A DNA stretch of 8,712 nucleotides from Candidatus Binatia bacterium (GTDB lineage: Bacteria > Desulfobacterota_B > Binatia > UBA9968): contig JAICHC010000079.1 in the NCBI GenBank assembly GCA_025922795.1, positions 1 to 8,712 of the forward strand, read 5' to 3'. A program made the position numbers and the translations under genes. The notes beneath the pieces are model-generated. The model ran no database searches. It was not told the DNA's origin and saw nothing but the letters and a program-made list of their open reading frames with translations. Below, one piece after another: positions 1 to 5,665 of this stretch; position 1 is the first letter of the stretch, and every line of letters begins with the position of its first letter.

Positions 1-71
1 CCGAGATAGACCTCCGGCAGCTCAAGCGGATCTGCATTCGGTTTGACAAGGCCGGACGCTTGTCGCAATGA
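1..71 (+). CDS. Possible 3' end of an upstream gene (partial)
   Basis: Of the three forward frames, only the one beginning at base 3 stays open to a stop. It ends with two stops in a row, TGA at 69-71 and TAG at 72-74. The 22 visible residues end in RQLKRICIRFDKAGRLSQ, a basic, helix-like tail that I do not recognise. If real, the stop would lie about 33 bases before the next start, compatible with co-transcription with the FAH-family gene. An open stretch of about 70 bases is weak evidence and could be chance; no function is proposed. Confidence 0.3.
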   Translation, partial: EIDLRQLKRICIRFDKAGRLSQ

Positions 72-90
72 TAGGCCGAAACTTGCCCCG

Positions 91-97
91 GGAGGAG
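91..97 (+). promoter_or_regulatory. Strong Shine-Dalgarno that fixes a TTG start
   Basis: GGAGGAG lies 6 bases upstream of the in-frame TTG at 104. The alternative ATG at 68 has no comparable purine-rich site upstream, and using it would put this site inside the coding region. The protein read from TTG begins MKILRFNDDRIGVI, the usual beginning of FAH-family N-terminal domains. I therefore place the start at 104. Confidence 0.75.
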
Positions 98-103
98 AAC
101 ACC

Positions 104-1012
104 TTGAAGATTCTACGATTCAACGATGACCGGATCGGCGTCATCAAAGATGGGAACATGGTCGTTGACGTCAGTGACAGTGTCAGCGCACGCAAGGCCA
201 AGGGGCCGCAGCGGGTCATTGAGGAAATCATCGAGGGCTGGCGCAAATACCGACGCCGTTTTGAAAAGATCCTGGCGGAACAGCCCGGCGTTCCGTTGGA
301 TAGCGTGCAGCTGCGTTGTCCGCTGCCGCGGCCAAGCAAGTGCATTGCCGCCTTCAGCAACTATATCGATCGCCCCGGGCGGACGGCGGACAATTTTCCC
401 AACGAGTATTTTTATAAATCACCAGATCTCATCGGCCCCGACGGCGTCGTCGAGCTGAGAGACATTCCCGCAAGCGTGGTTTATCAACCGGAAGCGGAAT
501 TTGCTTTTATCATCGGCAAGACGACCAAGGATGTGGCGGAAAACAAGGCCCTCGATTATGTCTTCGGCTATGTGCCGTTTTTCGATATTTCAACGCGCGG
601 CATGGTGCGGCGCACGCAATTTGTCCCGAAGGGCCAGGATAGTCACGGTTGCTGCGGGCCGTGGATCATCACCAAAGATGAAATTCCCGATCCGCATAAT
701 GTCAACGTAAAATCGTGGACCAACGGAGAGCCCCGGCAAAACTACAATACCAGCGCGATGGCGCATAAGATTCCCAATCAGATCGCTTGGCTTTCGCGCT
801 TTGTGCGCCTCAATCCCGGCGATATTGTCGCTACCGGCACGTTCCACGAAGGCCTCATGCCGGTCAATTCCGGCGACACGATCGAAATAGAATTCGCCGA
901 CAGCCGCGCCAAGTTCGCCGTAAAAGGCAACAGCCCGCGCAAAGAAGTGGACTGGCTCCCGGGCAAAAATCAGCCGACCCCACCTCCCGGCGGCGGCATG
1001 CATATCGTTTAA
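104..1012 (+). CDS. Fumarylacetoacetate hydrolase (FAH) family protein
   Basis: A 302-residue protein of the FAH superfamily: metal-dependent cytosolic enzymes that hydrolyse, decarboxylate or isomerise 2-oxo/enol acids, often in aromatic-compound breakdown. The small N-terminal domain covers about residues 1-70, and the FAH catalytic fold runs from about 78 to 285. Visible hallmarks are FYKSPDLIGPDG (103-114), the acidic metal-ligand pair E130/E132 in PEAEFAFIIGK, D161 in GYVPFFDIS, KGQDSHGCCGPW (176-187) with its lysine and aspartate, and a late GDIVATGT followed by GDTIEIE. Length and motif order are normal for the family. The TTG start is chosen from the GGAGGAG site; an ATG at 68 would add 12 unsupported residues. 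The C-terminus is proline/glycine-rich (PTPPPGGG), probably a disordered tail. The gene is convergent with the importer operon, so the two are separate transcripts. The substrate cannot be told from sequence: a hydroxyhepta-dienedioate isomerase/decarboxylase or an acylpyruvate hydrolase are both possible. Confidence 0.9.
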   Translation: MKILRFNDDRIGVIKDGNMVVDVSDSVSARKAKGPQRVIEEIIEGWRKYRRRFEKILAEQPGVPLDSVQLRCPLPRPSKCIAAFSNYIDRPGRTADNFPNEYFYKSPDLIGPDGVVELRDIPASVVYQPEAEFAFIIGKTTKDVAENKALDYVFGYVPFFDISTRGMVRRTQFVPKGQDSHGCCGPWIITKDEIPDPHNVNVKSWTNGEPRQNYNTSAMAHKIPNQIAWLSRFVRLNPGDIVATGTFHEGLMPVNSGDTIEIEFADSRAKFAVKGNSPRKEVDWLPGKNQPTPPPGGGMHIV

Positions 1013-1017
1013 AAGAA

Positions 1018-1098
1018 TGGAGTGATGGAGTACTGGATTGTTGGAGTGATGGGATTCGGAAACCCAATACTCCAGTACTCCAATACTCCATTACTCCA
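1018..1098. repeat. Octamer-built palindromic repeat, copy 1
   Basis: An imperfect inverted repeat with 36-base arms (1018-1053 and 1063-1098) around a 9-base loop (1054-1062, ATTCGGAAA). By hand alignment 29 of 36 arm positions pair, and several mismatches would be G-U in RNA. Each arm is itself a tandem octamer array: TGGAGTGA-like units on the left, and TCCAGTAC, TCCAATAC, TCCATTAC units on the right. It fills the junction between two convergent genes. Its right arm runs into the minus-strand permease gene, giving that protein its last two codons and its TAA stop. It could act as a bidirectional transcription stop or an mRNA 3'-end stabiliser, but no T-tract follows, so it is not a canonical terminator. 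A related copy lies at 3432-3511. Confidence 0.85.
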
Positions 1099-1861
1099 AG
1101 TTTCTGCGCATCATCCCCCAGTGCCACGAGAGCAGCCGGCGGTGCAGTAAATTGAAAAACTGATTGAGGGTGTAACCCAAGATCGCCAGGGCCGCCATTC
1201 CCGCATACATCTGAGCGACTCTAAATCTTCGCTGCGAGTCGAGAATAAAGTAGCCGATGCCGTCGGTGCTGCCGACCATTTCGGAGATCACGACAAGAAT
1301 CAGCATGATCGGCAGGCTGACCCGCAAACCCGTCATAATCTGCGGCGAAGCGGCGGGAAGGACGACCTGCCAGATCGTTTTCAGGCGACGCAACCGAAAC
1401 GTCCTGGCTGTGTTCAAAAGCACCGGATCGACGCGCCGCACGCCGTCGATCGTGTTGAGCAGGATCGGCCACGCGCAAGAAAAAAAGATGACAAAGACTT
1501 TCATCTCGTCTTCGAGGCCGAAGAACAATAGCGCGACCGGAATCACCACCGGCGGCGGTACCGGCCGCAGCATTTCGACGATCACCTCGAGCGCCCGATG
1601 AATCGGCCGGGACAAACCCATGACGATGCCAAGCGAAATAAACACCGCGCCAGCAAGACCATAGCCGAGCGCCGCTCGCTTCATGCTCACGGCAATTTGC
1701 AACGGCATCTCGCCGGTTGAGAACAGGTCCCAAAAGACCGCGACGATGCGGCTGAGCGGCGGAACAAGCAGCGGATTGACCAGCTCTTTGCGGGCGGCGA
1801 ACTCCCATAACCCCAGCGCTATGAACAGAAAACCGATGCCGCTGAGTTTCTCCGGACGCAT
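1091..1861 (-). CDS. ABC transporter permease B, NitT/TauT (SsuC/TauC) type
   Basis: A 256-residue inner-membrane permease of the binding-protein-dependent class. It has about six hydrophobic segments, starting with residues 7-22. The cytoplasmic coupling loop is at about 149-180 (NTARTFRLRR, then WQVVLPAASPQIMTGLR), which is the EAA-type motif that docks on the ATPase. WPILLNTIDGVRRVDP just before it is typical of the SsuC/TauC group. I chose the ATG at 1861 because GGGAGG lies 10 bases upstream and the previous gene's TGA ends only 2 bases before it. A longer frame reaching 1900 would overlap that gene and has no better site. It is the last gene of the operon. Clear similarity to permease A (ELLRPMP/EMLRPVP, WPILINT/WPILLNT, LPAASP) points to an old tandem duplication; the pair probably forms a heterodimeric channel. 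The final codons and stop lie within the palindromic repeat. Confidence 0.93.
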   Translation of the reverse strand: MRPEKLSGIGFLFIALGLWEFAARKELVNPLLVPPLSRIVAVFWDLFSTGEMPLQIAVSMKRAALGYGLAGAVFISLGIVMGLSRPIHRALEVIVEMLRPVPPPVVIPVALLFFGLEDEMKVFVIFFSCAWPILLNTIDGVRRVDPVLLNTARTFRLRRLKTIWQVVLPAASPQIMTGLRVSLPIMLILVVISEMVGSTDGIGYFILDSQRRFRVAQMYAGMAALAILGYTLNQFFNLLHRRLLSWHWGMMRRNLE

Positions 1862-1863
1862 TT

Positions 1864-2643
1864 TCAGAGCGCCTCCCGATTTAACATGCCATGTTGCCAT
1901 CTCATCACCCGCGCCTCGATCGCGACAAAGAGGCGATTGAGAGCATAACCGAGAACTGCGACGATCAAGACGCCAGCGTACATGTTGCTGCTGTTCATCG
2001 AGCGCTCCTGATCGAGAATAAAAAAACCCAGCCCCTTGCTGCCGGCGACCATCTCAGCGGTCGTGACCAAGATCAGCGCAATCGATAAAGCGATCCGTAA
2101 CCCCGTGACGATATAAGGCGAGGCCGCGGGGAGAATGATCTGCCACAAGATGCGGCGCCGGTTGAGCCCGAACGTGCGACCGGTGTCCACCAGTGCGCCT
2201 TCAATATGGCGGACGCCATCGACGGTATTGATCAGGATCGGCCAAACGCTCGCGTACACTGTCACGGCGACGATCATGGCATCGCCGATCCCGAGCATTA
2301 GGATGGCCACTGGAATGATCGCTACCGACGGCATCGGTCGCAACAGTTCAACCACCGTGCCGAGCAGGTCGTGCAAGAGCCGAAAATAACCAAGCGCAAC
2401 TCCAAGGCTTGCGCCGAGCGCTGCGGCGATCAGATAGCCGGTCAAAAACCGTTCCAGAGTGACCAGGAAATGTCGGGCAACATCGCCACTGAAGAGCAAC
2501 TGGACGCCCGCACCCATGACCTCGATAATGGACGGCAGAAAGAGCCGGTATTCGGTCTCGGCGCGCCCGCCGAGTTCCCAGAGCAGCAACACGAAGGCGA
2601 AGCTAGACCAGCCTGGCCAATTGAAATTTTTTAGCCGGCTCAC
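1864..2643 (-). CDS. ABC transporter permease A, NitT/TauT (SsuC/TauC) type
   Basis: A 259-residue polytopic membrane protein of the SsuC/TauC permease family. The first membrane segment is at about 12-24. The conserved region [20 protein letters not shown] (99-118) precedes [17 protein letters not shown] and the EAA-type coupling loop at about 151-181 ([12 protein letters not shown], then [17 protein letters not shown]). The start is GTG at 2643, which shares bases with the ATPase stop: the four-base GTGA (2640-2643) holds both, a classic translational-coupling junction. Two bases separate its own stop from the next permease's ATG. It would pair with permease B and one ATPase dimer to form the import channel. 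The family moves sulfonates, taurine, nitrate, thiamine precursors and similar small molecules; the sequence does not settle which. Confidence 0.93.
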   Translation of the reverse strand: MSRLKNFNWPGWSSFAFVLLLWELGGRAETEYRLFLPSIIEVMGAGVQLLFSGDVARHFLVTLERFLTGYLIAAALGASLGVALGYFRLLHDLLGTVVELLRPMPSVAIIPVAILMLGIGDAMIVAVTVYASVWPILINTVDGVRHIEGALVDTGRTFGLNRRRILWQIILPAASPYIVTGLRIALSIALILVTTAEMVAGSKGLGFFILDQERSMNSSNMYAGVLIVAVLGYALNRLFVAIEARVMRWQHGMLNREAL

Positions 2644-3416
2644 GAAGCGACCGGATTGCTGATCCTGCGGTAAATCGTGTTGCGCAATGCCATGAATCCC
2701 GCATCGGCCCGGGTGGCAACCTGATGACGCGGGCGCGGAAAGTCAATCGGCAGCTCTTCGACAATCTCCGAAGGCCGGCGGCTCAATAGCCAAATTCGAT
2801 CCGACAGGTAAATCGCCTCTTCGATGTCATGGGTAATGAAAATGATGGTCGTCTTGAGCTCCGCCCAAAGGCGAAGCAGAGTGTCTTCGAGCTCCAAACG
2901 CGTAAGCGCGTCGAGCGAGCCAAAGGGTTCATCCATCAGCAGCACTTCCGGCTCGTAGGCGAGCGCCCGGGCAATCGCCACGCGCTGCTGCATGCCGCCG
3001 GAAAGCTCCCACGGATAATGGCGTTCGAATCCCGCAAGGCCGACCAGCTCGATGAGCGCCCGCGCCCGCTCCGCCGCCTCCGCCGCATGAACGCCGCGCG
3101 CTTCGAGGCCAAACCGGACATTGCCGAGAACAGTACGCCACGCGAACAGCGACTTGTTGTATTCCTGAAAGAGCAGCACCAAACCGCGCGGCGGACCATC
3201 GACTTCCTGACCATTGACAAGGATCCGGCCCGCGCTCGGCGCCAACAAGCCCGCGATGGTCATGAGCAGCGTGGTCTTGCCGCAGCCGGAAGGTCCGACA
3301 AAGGAGACGAACTCACTCCGTTCAACCCGGCAGGAAATGCTCCCAATCGCGAGCGTGACCTCACCGCCCGCTTGTCGATAACTTTTCGAAAGGCCTTGAA
3401 CTTCGAGAATCGGCAC
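2640..3416 (-). CDS. ABC transporter ATP-binding protein, NitT/TauT (SsuB/TauB) type
   Basis: A 258-residue ATPase that powers the importer at the cytoplasmic face. All nucleotide-binding motifs are intact: Walker [10 protein letters not shown] (41-49), Q-loop Q84 in [18 protein letters not shown], signature LSGGMQQR (138-145), Walker B VLLMDEP with E163 (158-164), D-loop SLD (167-169) and the switch histidine H196 in FITHD. The [12 protein letters not shown] segment is typical of the SsuB/TauB/NrtD group. I chose GTG at 3416 ([13 protein letters not shown]) because family members begin at this point. The frame stays open to a GTG at 3512, but the extra 32 residues are encoded by the palindromic repeat ([13 protein letters not shown]...) and do not resemble an ATPase. 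No strong Shine-Dalgarno is seen before either start, so the exact start is less certain than the gene. It overlaps permease A by four bases. Confidence 0.93.
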   Translation of the reverse strand: MPILEVQGLSKSYRQAGGEVTLAIGSISCRVERSEFVSFVGPSGCGKTTLLMTIAGLLAPSAGRILVNGQEVDGPPRGLVLLFQEYNKSLFAWRTVLGNVRFGLEARGVHAAEAAERARALIELVGLAGFERHYPWELSGGMQQRVAIARALAYEPEVLLMDEPFGSLDALTRLELEDTLLRLWAELKTTIIFITHDIEEAIYLSDRIWLLSRRPSEIVEELPIDFPRPRHQVATRADAGFMALRNTIYRRISNPVAS

Positions 3417-3431
3417 GGCAGGAAAAAGAAA

Positions 3432-3511
3432 TGGATTATTGGATATTGGAGCCCTGGAGTGAGGGGATTTCAAAACCCCATACTGCAACACTCCATTACG
3501 CCACCCCTCCA
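3432..3511. repeat. Octamer-built palindromic repeat, copy 2
   Basis: A second, more decayed member of the element at 1018-1098, in the same orientation. The left arm is 3432-3466, the loop is 3467-3475 (ATTTCAAAA, again 9 bases) and the right arm is 3476-3511. The apex pairs GGGG with CCCC, and TGGAG/CTCCA units recur with a period of 8 (one unit is 7). The left arm and loop align with copy 1 with a single one-base gap; shared blocks include TGGAGTGA, GGGATT and AAACCC. It fills most of the 103-base gap between the binding-protein stop (3520) and the ATPase start (3416), so it should be transcribed as part of the operon mRNA. As with intercistronic REP-type hairpins, it could shield the upstream binding-protein message and set the ratio of binding protein to ATPase; that role is inferred. 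Confidence 0.75.
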
Positions 3512-3519
3512 CGAATCGT

Positions 3520-4482
3520 TTACGCTTTCGTCGCCAGTTCGCTGATCACGTCGCGCGCCTTGATGCTTTTCATGATCAGTTTGTATTTTTGCGTGAGATC
3601 GACGGTTGCCTGGATATCTTTTTCCGAAATATTCTTCTCGAACACCGGCAAAGCGATCTTTGCCGCAAGCTCGGGCTTCAATCCCGCCCATTTCACCATC
3701 GCGGCCCGGCTCCCTTCCGGGTCCGCATGAATCGCGTCGATGCCGCGATTGATCGCGCGCACGAACGCCTGAGCGGTCTTGTGATTCTTCGAGATCCATT
3801 TCTCCGACGCGAACCAGCTCGCAATCAGAAATTTGGGCAACACCTCGCCCCAGGGGCGAGCCAGCGTGCCCACGCCGCCTTTTTGCACGGCCGCCGTGAC
3901 GAACGGCTCGTGAACGCTGATCGCATCCACCTTGCCCGCACTGAGAGTCGCTTCCATCTGCGGAAACGGCACCTCGACAAACTTGACCTTGGCTGAGGCG
4001 CCGCCGTTTTTGTCCACCCACGCCATCGCCATCAAATGCACAATGTTATTGAGCGTGTTAACCGCAACCGTCTTTCCCTCAAGAGCTTTGGCGCTTTTGA
4101 TCTTCGAGTTTTTGCCAACCAGAATCGCATGGCTTTCGTTTTTCCCCTTAACATTGCTCGCCCCGCCGGCGATCAGTTTGAAGTCGAATCCGGCGACGTG
4201 CGCCTGATACAACGAAATGACGTTAGTCCAACCGAATTGCAGATCACCCGAAGTCACCCCTTGCACGATCACCGCGCCGCCGGCCATCGGCACGGTTTCC
4301 AACTCCAGGCCCTCGGCTTTGAAGAAACCTTTTTCCGTCGCCATAAACATCGCCGCGTTATCGACGATCTTCATATAGCCGAGCTTGCCCTTCGTCTGCG
4401 CCGCGCTCGATCCGCGCATGAATGGCAGAACCGCGACACCGACGGCCACCTTAGCTAAGAAACTTCGACGATTCATGCTCAT
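3520..4482 (-). CDS. ABC transporter substrate-binding protein, NMT1/SsuA-like, Tat-exported
   Basis: A 320-residue periplasmic solute-binding protein of the NMT1/THI5-like (SsuA/TauA) fold. It captures the substrate and delivers it to the permease pair. The N-terminus is [18 protein letters not shown]: a twin-arginine motif (R5-R6-S-F-L), a hydrophobic stretch to about residue 22, and a likely signal-peptidase site after SSAA near residue 28, so Tat export is likely. Family hallmarks are [15 protein letters not shown] (48-62), the [12 protein letters not shown] turn (76-87), LEGKTVAVN (134-142), [15 protein letters not shown] (180-194) and the C-terminal lobe. The ATG at 4482 is chosen because GGGAGG (4490-4495) lies 7 bases upstream; a longer frame to 4530 lacks support and would bury the twin arginine. 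It is the first gene of the operon. The ligand is not deducible; sulfonates, taurine, pyrimidine precursors and aromatic acids are all transported by relatives. Confidence 0.93.
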   Translation of the reverse strand: MSMNRRSFLAKVAVGVAVLPFMRGSSAAQTKGKLGYMKIVDNAAMFMATEKGFFKAEGLELETVPMAGGAVIVQGVTSGDLQFGWTNVISLYQAHVAGFDFKLIAGGASNVKGKNESHAILVGKNSKIKSAKALEGKTVAVNTLNNIVHLMAMAWVDKNGGASAKVKFVEVPFPQMEATLSAGKVDAISVHEPFVTAAVQKGGVGTLARPWGEVLPKFLIASWFASEKWISKNHKTAQAFVRAINRGIDAIHADPEGSRAAMVKWAGLKPELAAKIALPVFEKNISEKDIQATVDLTQKYKLIMKSIKARDVISELATKA

Positions 4483-4489
4483 ACGTTCG

Positions 4490-4495
4490 CCTCCC
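4490..4495 (-). promoter_or_regulatory. Shine-Dalgarno of the binding-protein gene
   Basis: GGGAGG on the minus strand, 7 bases before the ATG at 4482. It decides between the ATG at 4482, a second ATG at 4476 and a longer frame to 4530. It is the strongest ribosome site in the operon, fitting the high expression expected of a binding protein. Confidence 0.75.
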
Positions 4496-4501
4496 CCAAA
4501 G

Positions 4502-4518
4502 ATGCTTGTTCTAAGCAT
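4502..4518. promoter_or_regulatory. Perfect 6-bp dyad upstream of the importer operon
   Basis: ATGCTT (4502-4507) and AAGCAT (4513-4518) form a perfect inverted repeat with a 5-base spacer, starting 6 bases upstream of the binding-protein Shine-Dalgarno. Size and position would suit a dimeric repressor's operator or a small 5'-UTR hairpin affecting ribosome access. A TATGCT on the minus strand overlaps it and could be a -10 element, but its -35 partner is poor. No regulator gene is visible nearby. A short dyad like this can occur by chance. Confidence 0.3.
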
Positions 4519-4544
4519 AAAACTGGCCAAATTGTTTTTGAGGC

Positions 4545-4610
4545 TAGAGTCTACTGCCTAAGGTTCGGCTGGCAAGGTGATCTAATCGTAAACCTTAGAC
4601 CTGAACTCTA
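4545..4610. repeat. Two-part inverted repeat in the importer leader region
   Basis: Outer arms TAGAGT (4545-4550) and ACTCTA (4605-4610) pair perfectly, as do inner arms CTAAGGTT (4558-4565) and AACCTTAG (4591-4598). They are separated by an asymmetric internal loop and a 25-base apical loop. That is 14 perfect base pairs within 66 bases, in the 225-base gap between pgeF and the binding-protein gene. It could fold in the 5' leader of the importer mRNA. The right half (TAAACC, TTAGACC, CTAAACCC) also looks like a decayed short-period tract. The role is unknown: leader structure, operator or repeat remnant. Confidence 0.45.
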
Positions 4611-4630
4611 AACCCACCTTTCATGCTCAT
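4595..4630 (-). other. Candidate 11-codon leader frame echoing the binding-protein start
   Basis: On the minus strand, ATG at 4630 begins MSMKGGFRVQV and stops at TAA 4595-4597. Its first 11 bases (plus-strand 4620-4630) are identical to the start of the binding-protein gene (4472-4482), and the similarity continues weakly upstream. This may be a partial duplication of the gene start or coincidence. Only a weak purine-rich GCGAGAGCGAAAGA stretch precedes it. Its 3' half overlaps the right arms of the 4545-4610 inverted repeat, so translating it would disturb that stem. Expression is not shown. Confidence 0.15.
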
Positions 4631-4649
4631 TCTTTCGCTCTCGCAAGAA
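4630..4649. other. Small hairpin downstream of pgeF
   Basis: TTCTTTCG (4630-4637) and CGCAAGAA (4642-4649) pair with one mismatch around the loop CTCT. It lies about 60 bases beyond the pgeF stop, in the pgeF transcript direction. No T-run follows on the minus strand, so it does not qualify as a standard intrinsic terminator, though it could mark the 3' end of that message. Confidence 0.25.
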
Positions 4650-4689
4650 AGCTGATTGCCCACGGACAAAACAGCACACATTTCTTTCT

Positions 4690-4716
4690 ATCCTTTTGCC
4701 TTATCCTTCATCCTTT
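4690..4716. repeat. Short-period CCTT tract overlapping the end of pgeF
   Basis: CCTT recurs at 4692, 4699, 4705 and 4712, that is every 7, 6 and 7 bases, inside ATCCTT-like units. The tract runs through the pgeF stop codon (4708-4710) and its last codons. It is a short degenerate array, distinct in sequence from the TGGAGT/TCCAAT octamers but similar in size of unit and in sitting at a gene's 3' end. Confidence 0.5.
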
Positions 4717-5493
4717 CCCCTCCTCCGGCAGCCAGCCGATGAAGCTCATTTGCCGCCCGGTTTCACTGCGCGCGCGCCGGTAGGAAAAATATTCGTCGGC
4801 GGCGCAACTGGTGCAGGGGCCGATTTGATAGAGTTGATTGCCCGGCACGCCGTAGGCGCGGAGAATGTCTCGATTAAGCCGGCGCAGGTTGATGAATGAC
4901 TTGCCTTCTTTCACGACGATGCTCGGCGTCATCAACTTTCCCCATCGCTTCATCAGCGACCCAGCCACGTCTTCCTGGACCTCGTAACAACACGGACCGA
5001 TCGACGGCCCGAGCGCGACTTCGAGGTCGGCCGCGGGCACGTCATATTGATTCTCGAAGAAGCGGAGGGTTTTTTCAGCGATGCCAGCCAAGGTGCCGCG
5101 CCAGCCCGCGTGCACCGCAGCTACCAGCTTCTGCTCCGGCGCGATGAACAAGACCGGCACGCAGTCGGCGGTCAATACCGCGAGAAAAATGTCGGGCTCT
5201 TTGGTGATCATCCCGTCCGCTTCGCCGGCTTCCTTGAGATTCTTGTCTTTGACCTCGACGATCTGATCGCCGTGCACCTGGCGCATCGTCACGATCCTGC
5301 CGCCGTGGATGCCGGCGGCGAGCTTTAAGTCGCAGACGTTCTGACTCACGACCTTGGGATCGTCGCCGACCCGGTGAGAAGCGTTCAGCCCGGTGTAAGC
5401 ACCCTCGCTCTTGCCGCCGCCCCGACCCGCGAAACCGTGCAGTAAACCGGTGTATTTCTCCCACTGCGGAACTTTGATCGGGTTGATGTCCAT
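4708..5493 (-). CDS. pgeF: Peptidoglycan editing factor PgeF / laccase-domain (YfiH) protein
   Basis: A 261-residue protein of the YfiH/DUF152 family (about 240-270 residues). The family is often labelled polyphenol oxidase; characterised members act as purine nucleoside phosphorylase/adenosine deaminase-type enzymes, and E. coli YfiH prevents mis-incorporation into peptidoglycan precursors. The metal-binding triad is visible: H74 in MRQVHGD, C111 in LTADCVPVLF and H128 in AAVHAGWRGT, with spacing like that of E. coli YfiH. LGPSIGPCCYEV (161-172) and the C-terminal CTSCAADEYFSYRR...GRQMSFIGW motif complete the family signature, so it looks intact and active. It is a cytosolic enzyme. An in-frame TAA four codons upstream of the ATG at 5493 rules out longer forms; no clear Shine-Dalgarno precedes it. 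It lies 225 bases upstream of the importer on the same strand and is divergent from the phospholipid fusion gene. Its exact substrate is not decided by sequence. Confidence 0.93.
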   Translation of the reverse strand: MDINPIKVPQWEKYTGLLHGFAGRGGGKSEGAYTGLNASHRVGDDPKVVSQNVCDLKLAAGIHGGRIVTMRQVHGDQIVEVKDKNLKEAGEADGMITKEPDIFLAVLTADCVPVLFIAPEQKLVAAVHAGWRGTLAGIAEKTLRFFENQYDVPAADLEVALGPSIGPCCYEVQEDVAGSLMKRWGKLMTPSIVVKEGKSFINLRRLNRDILRAYGVPGNQLYQIGPCTSCAADEYFSYRRARSETGRQMSFIGWLPEEGKG

Positions 5494-5564
5494 AGGGATG
5501 CATTATGTTGAGTTCGGGCCAGCGCTGCAAGCCTGTCGCGGATACTCGGTGTAAGGGAGGACGA

Positions 5565-5648
5565 TTGAAACCGTGGTTCTGCCATTTACGCCGGGTTTGG
5601 GGGCATGAATTCTGTCTTTTCCGTTTTCCATCGAAAATGGCATACTGA
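5565..5648 (+). CDS. Candidate 27-residue upstream ORF (leader) before aas
   Basis: A TTG at 5565 follows AGGGAGG (5554-5560) by 4 bases. It opens a 27-codon frame beginning MKPWFCHLRRVWGHEF, ending at TGA 5646-5648, 17 bases before the aas start. The composition is unusual (two Trp, two Cys, several Arg and aromatic residues), and I recognise no family. The strong ribosome site without another gene to serve is the main argument. The spacing is slightly short, the start is non-ATG, and a 27-codon frame can arise by chance. It could be a leader peptide influencing the downstream gene, or nothing. Confidence 0.22.
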   Translation: MKPWFCHLRRVWGHEFCLFRFPSKMAY

Positions 5649-5665
5649 ACGGAAGGGCGGCGTTA

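Noticed and set aside
1018..1098. Canonical intrinsic terminator at the convergent junction
   Set aside because: The stem is long and imperfect, with no run of T on either strand after it. I kept it as a repeat with a possible 3'-end role rather than calling a terminator.
1018..1098. CRISPR-like array from regularly spaced TGGAGT/TCCAAT units
   Set aside because: The period is only 8 bases with no unique spacers, and the units invert across a central loop. This is a palindrome of tandem octamers, not a repeat-spacer array.
1221..1808. Alternative minus-strand frame inside permease B
   Set aside because: It overlaps permease B in another frame, is Arg/Ala-rich with no hydrophobic segments, and has no ribosome site. 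It is a shadow frame.
2829..3545. Long open frame on the plus strand opposite the ATPase
   Set aside because: It lies antisense to a gene with all ABC motifs intact, is highly charged and low in complexity, and matches no family. It is a shadow of the ATPase coding bias.
4581..4615. Telomere-like or repeat-array signal (TAAACC, TTAGACC, CTAAACCC)
   Set aside because: Only three or four degenerate units are present, with irregular spacing. I recorded it only as part of the inverted repeat at 4545-4610.
5617..5646. Sigma70-type promoter for aas (CATACT as -10, TTTTCC as -35)
   Set aside because: The -10 is fair but the -35 is poor at 18-base spacing, and the -10 would leave hardly any room for a leader before the ribosome site at 5651. 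It is not supportable.
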